Assembly: GCF_030158565.1 (NCBI RefSeq)
Contig: NZ_JAOASQ010000038.1
Coordinates: forward strand, 62,001-126,000
DNA from: Limnohabitans sp.
Lineage (GTDB): Bacteria > Pseudomonadota > Gammaproteobacteria > Burkholderiales > Burkholderiaceae_C
Length of the DNA stretch: 64,000 nt
Direction: 5' to 3'
A model generated the notes under the pieces. That model saw nothing but the letters and a program-made list of their open reading frames with translations. It was not told the origin of the DNA and ran no database searches. Shown here piece after piece: positions 63,385 to 64,000 of this stretch. Both the position numbers and the translations under genes were made by a program. Each line of letters starts with the position of its first letter. The first letter of the stretch is position 1.

Positions 63385-63981
63385 TCAGGCCTTCTTGTCT
63401 TCACCAATGAGCAACTTGGTGTCAGACAGGTACATGTGCGGAGGCACTTCGAGGTTGTCAGGCGCAGGCTTGTTCTTGAAAACGCGACCAGCGAGGTCGA
63501 ACGTCGAACCATGGCATGCGCAGAGGAAACCACCCTGCCAGTCATCCGGCAGCGAGGGCTGGGCACCGGTTGCAAATTTTTCTCCAGGCGAGCAGCCCAA
63601 GTGGGTACAAATACCCACAGCCACCATGATTTCAGGCTTGATCGAACGGTGACCGTTCTTGGCGTATTCAGGCGTGGGGTAAGCATTGCGACTGGATGTC
63701 GGGTCGGCCAGACTGCCCTCGACCTTTTTCAAGGATTCGAGCTGCTCAGGCGAGCGCTTCATGATCCAAACTGGTTTGCCGCGCCACTCGACAGTGAGCT
63801 TCTCACCCGTTTTGAGGGCGGAAATGTCCACTTCGACGGCTGCGCCAGCGGCTTTAGCACGTTCGGAGGGTTGGAAGCTGCTGACGAAGGGGGTGGCCAC
63901 AAAGCCAGCGCCTACGGCGCCTGCGCAAGTGGAGGCAATCAGCCACGTCCGCTTGCTGCTGTCGACTGGGGTGTCACTCAT
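63385..63981 (-). CDS. petA: Ubiquinol-cytochrome c reductase, Rieske iron-sulfur subunit
   Basis: A 198-residue Rieske protein. The 2Fe-2S ligands are in CTHLGCSPGEKF and CACHGSTFDLAGRV. The N-terminus KRTWLIASTCAGAVGAGF is a membrane anchor of Tat type, with KR in place of the RR pair. First gene of petABC; only 19 bp of upstream sequence are in the window, so the promoter is not seen. Confidence 0.96.
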   Translation of the reverse strand: MSDTPVDSSKRTWLIASTCAGAVGAGFVATPFVSSFQPSERAKAAGAAVEVDISALKTGEKLTVEWRGKPVWIMKRSPEQLESLKKVEGSLADPTSSRNAYPTPEYAKNGHRSIKPEIMVAVGICTHLGCSPGEKFATGAQPSLPDDWQGGFLCACHGSTFDLAGRVFKNKPAPDNLEVPPHMYLSDTKLLIGEDKKA

Positions 63982-64000
63982 GGGATTCCTCTAGCGAGTC

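Overview
This 64 kb window looks like chromosome of a betaproteobacterium of the order Burkholderiales, probably family Comamonadaceae. The support is: high GC with strongly GC-biased third codon positions; the gene orders petA-petB-petC-sspA-sspB and secA-argJ-DUF815 ATPase-mutT; solitary Bug/TctC receptors; a PHA synthase; and a Liv-type ABC transporter that carries an acyl-CoA synthetase. No genus can be fixed from the sequence alone. No prophage, integrase, complete insertion sequence, CRISPR array or rRNA operon is present.

Region by region. 1-5.6 kb is a phosphorus-economy block: ppk (partial), a glycosyltransferase, a PlcP-type phospholipase C and an OlsB-type acyltransferase read leftwards as one operon. 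Next to it stand a PhnZ-like HD oxygenase and a dead phnC fragment, which abuts what looks like the 5' remnant of a class C group II intron. 5.6-8.0 kb holds a Nudix hydrolase, a porin and a decayed patch (the tail of an acyl-CoA synthetase and an unrecognised membrane ORF). 8.0-10.3 kb is an arsenic operon, arsR-arsC-aqpS-arsH, without a dedicated pump. 10.3-16.3 kb is a heavy-metal RND efflux system in the order B-A-C, preceded by a His-rich CzcI-like gene. 16.3-20.9 kb carries DUF2789, a PHA synthase, a TRIC/YadS channel, an EamA exporter and a small regulatory operon (XRE, a 22-residue reading frame, a MarR-like gene).

21-44.8 kb is a large acyl-CoA catabolic region. A thiolase-FadB pair diverges from an acyl-CoA dehydrogenase-TetR-SDR-carboxyltransferase-dehydrogenase-hydratase-biotin carboxylase-dehydrogenase operon that resembles the acyclic terpene utilisation (atu) and leucine/isovalerate (liu) pathways. 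Convergent to it is a Liv-type importer with its own acyl-CoA synthetase. Divergent from the importer are AtuA and a small AtuA-related protein. PcaI/PcaJ-type CoA transferase genes follow. Together these can be read as import, CoA activation, dehydrogenation, carboxylation, hydration, thiolysis and CoA transfer for a methyl-branched acid; the real substrate is unknown.

44.8-53.2 kb is an aromatic-type block: an extradiol (VOC) dioxygenase-like gene, an MhpA-like flavin monooxygenase, an IclR regulator, a fumarylacetoacetase-family hydrolase, a hotdog thioesterase and a Bug receptor in one operon. A second Bug receptor lies on one side and PcaF thiolase on the other. 53.2-53.45 kb has a striking pair of long perfect hairpins whose 26-nt loops are exact reverse complements. 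53.5-64 kb is housekeeping: DUF1841, mutT, DUF815 ATPase, argJ, secA, a DciA-like gene, tRNA-Thr, sspB, sspA and the cytochrome bc1 operon.
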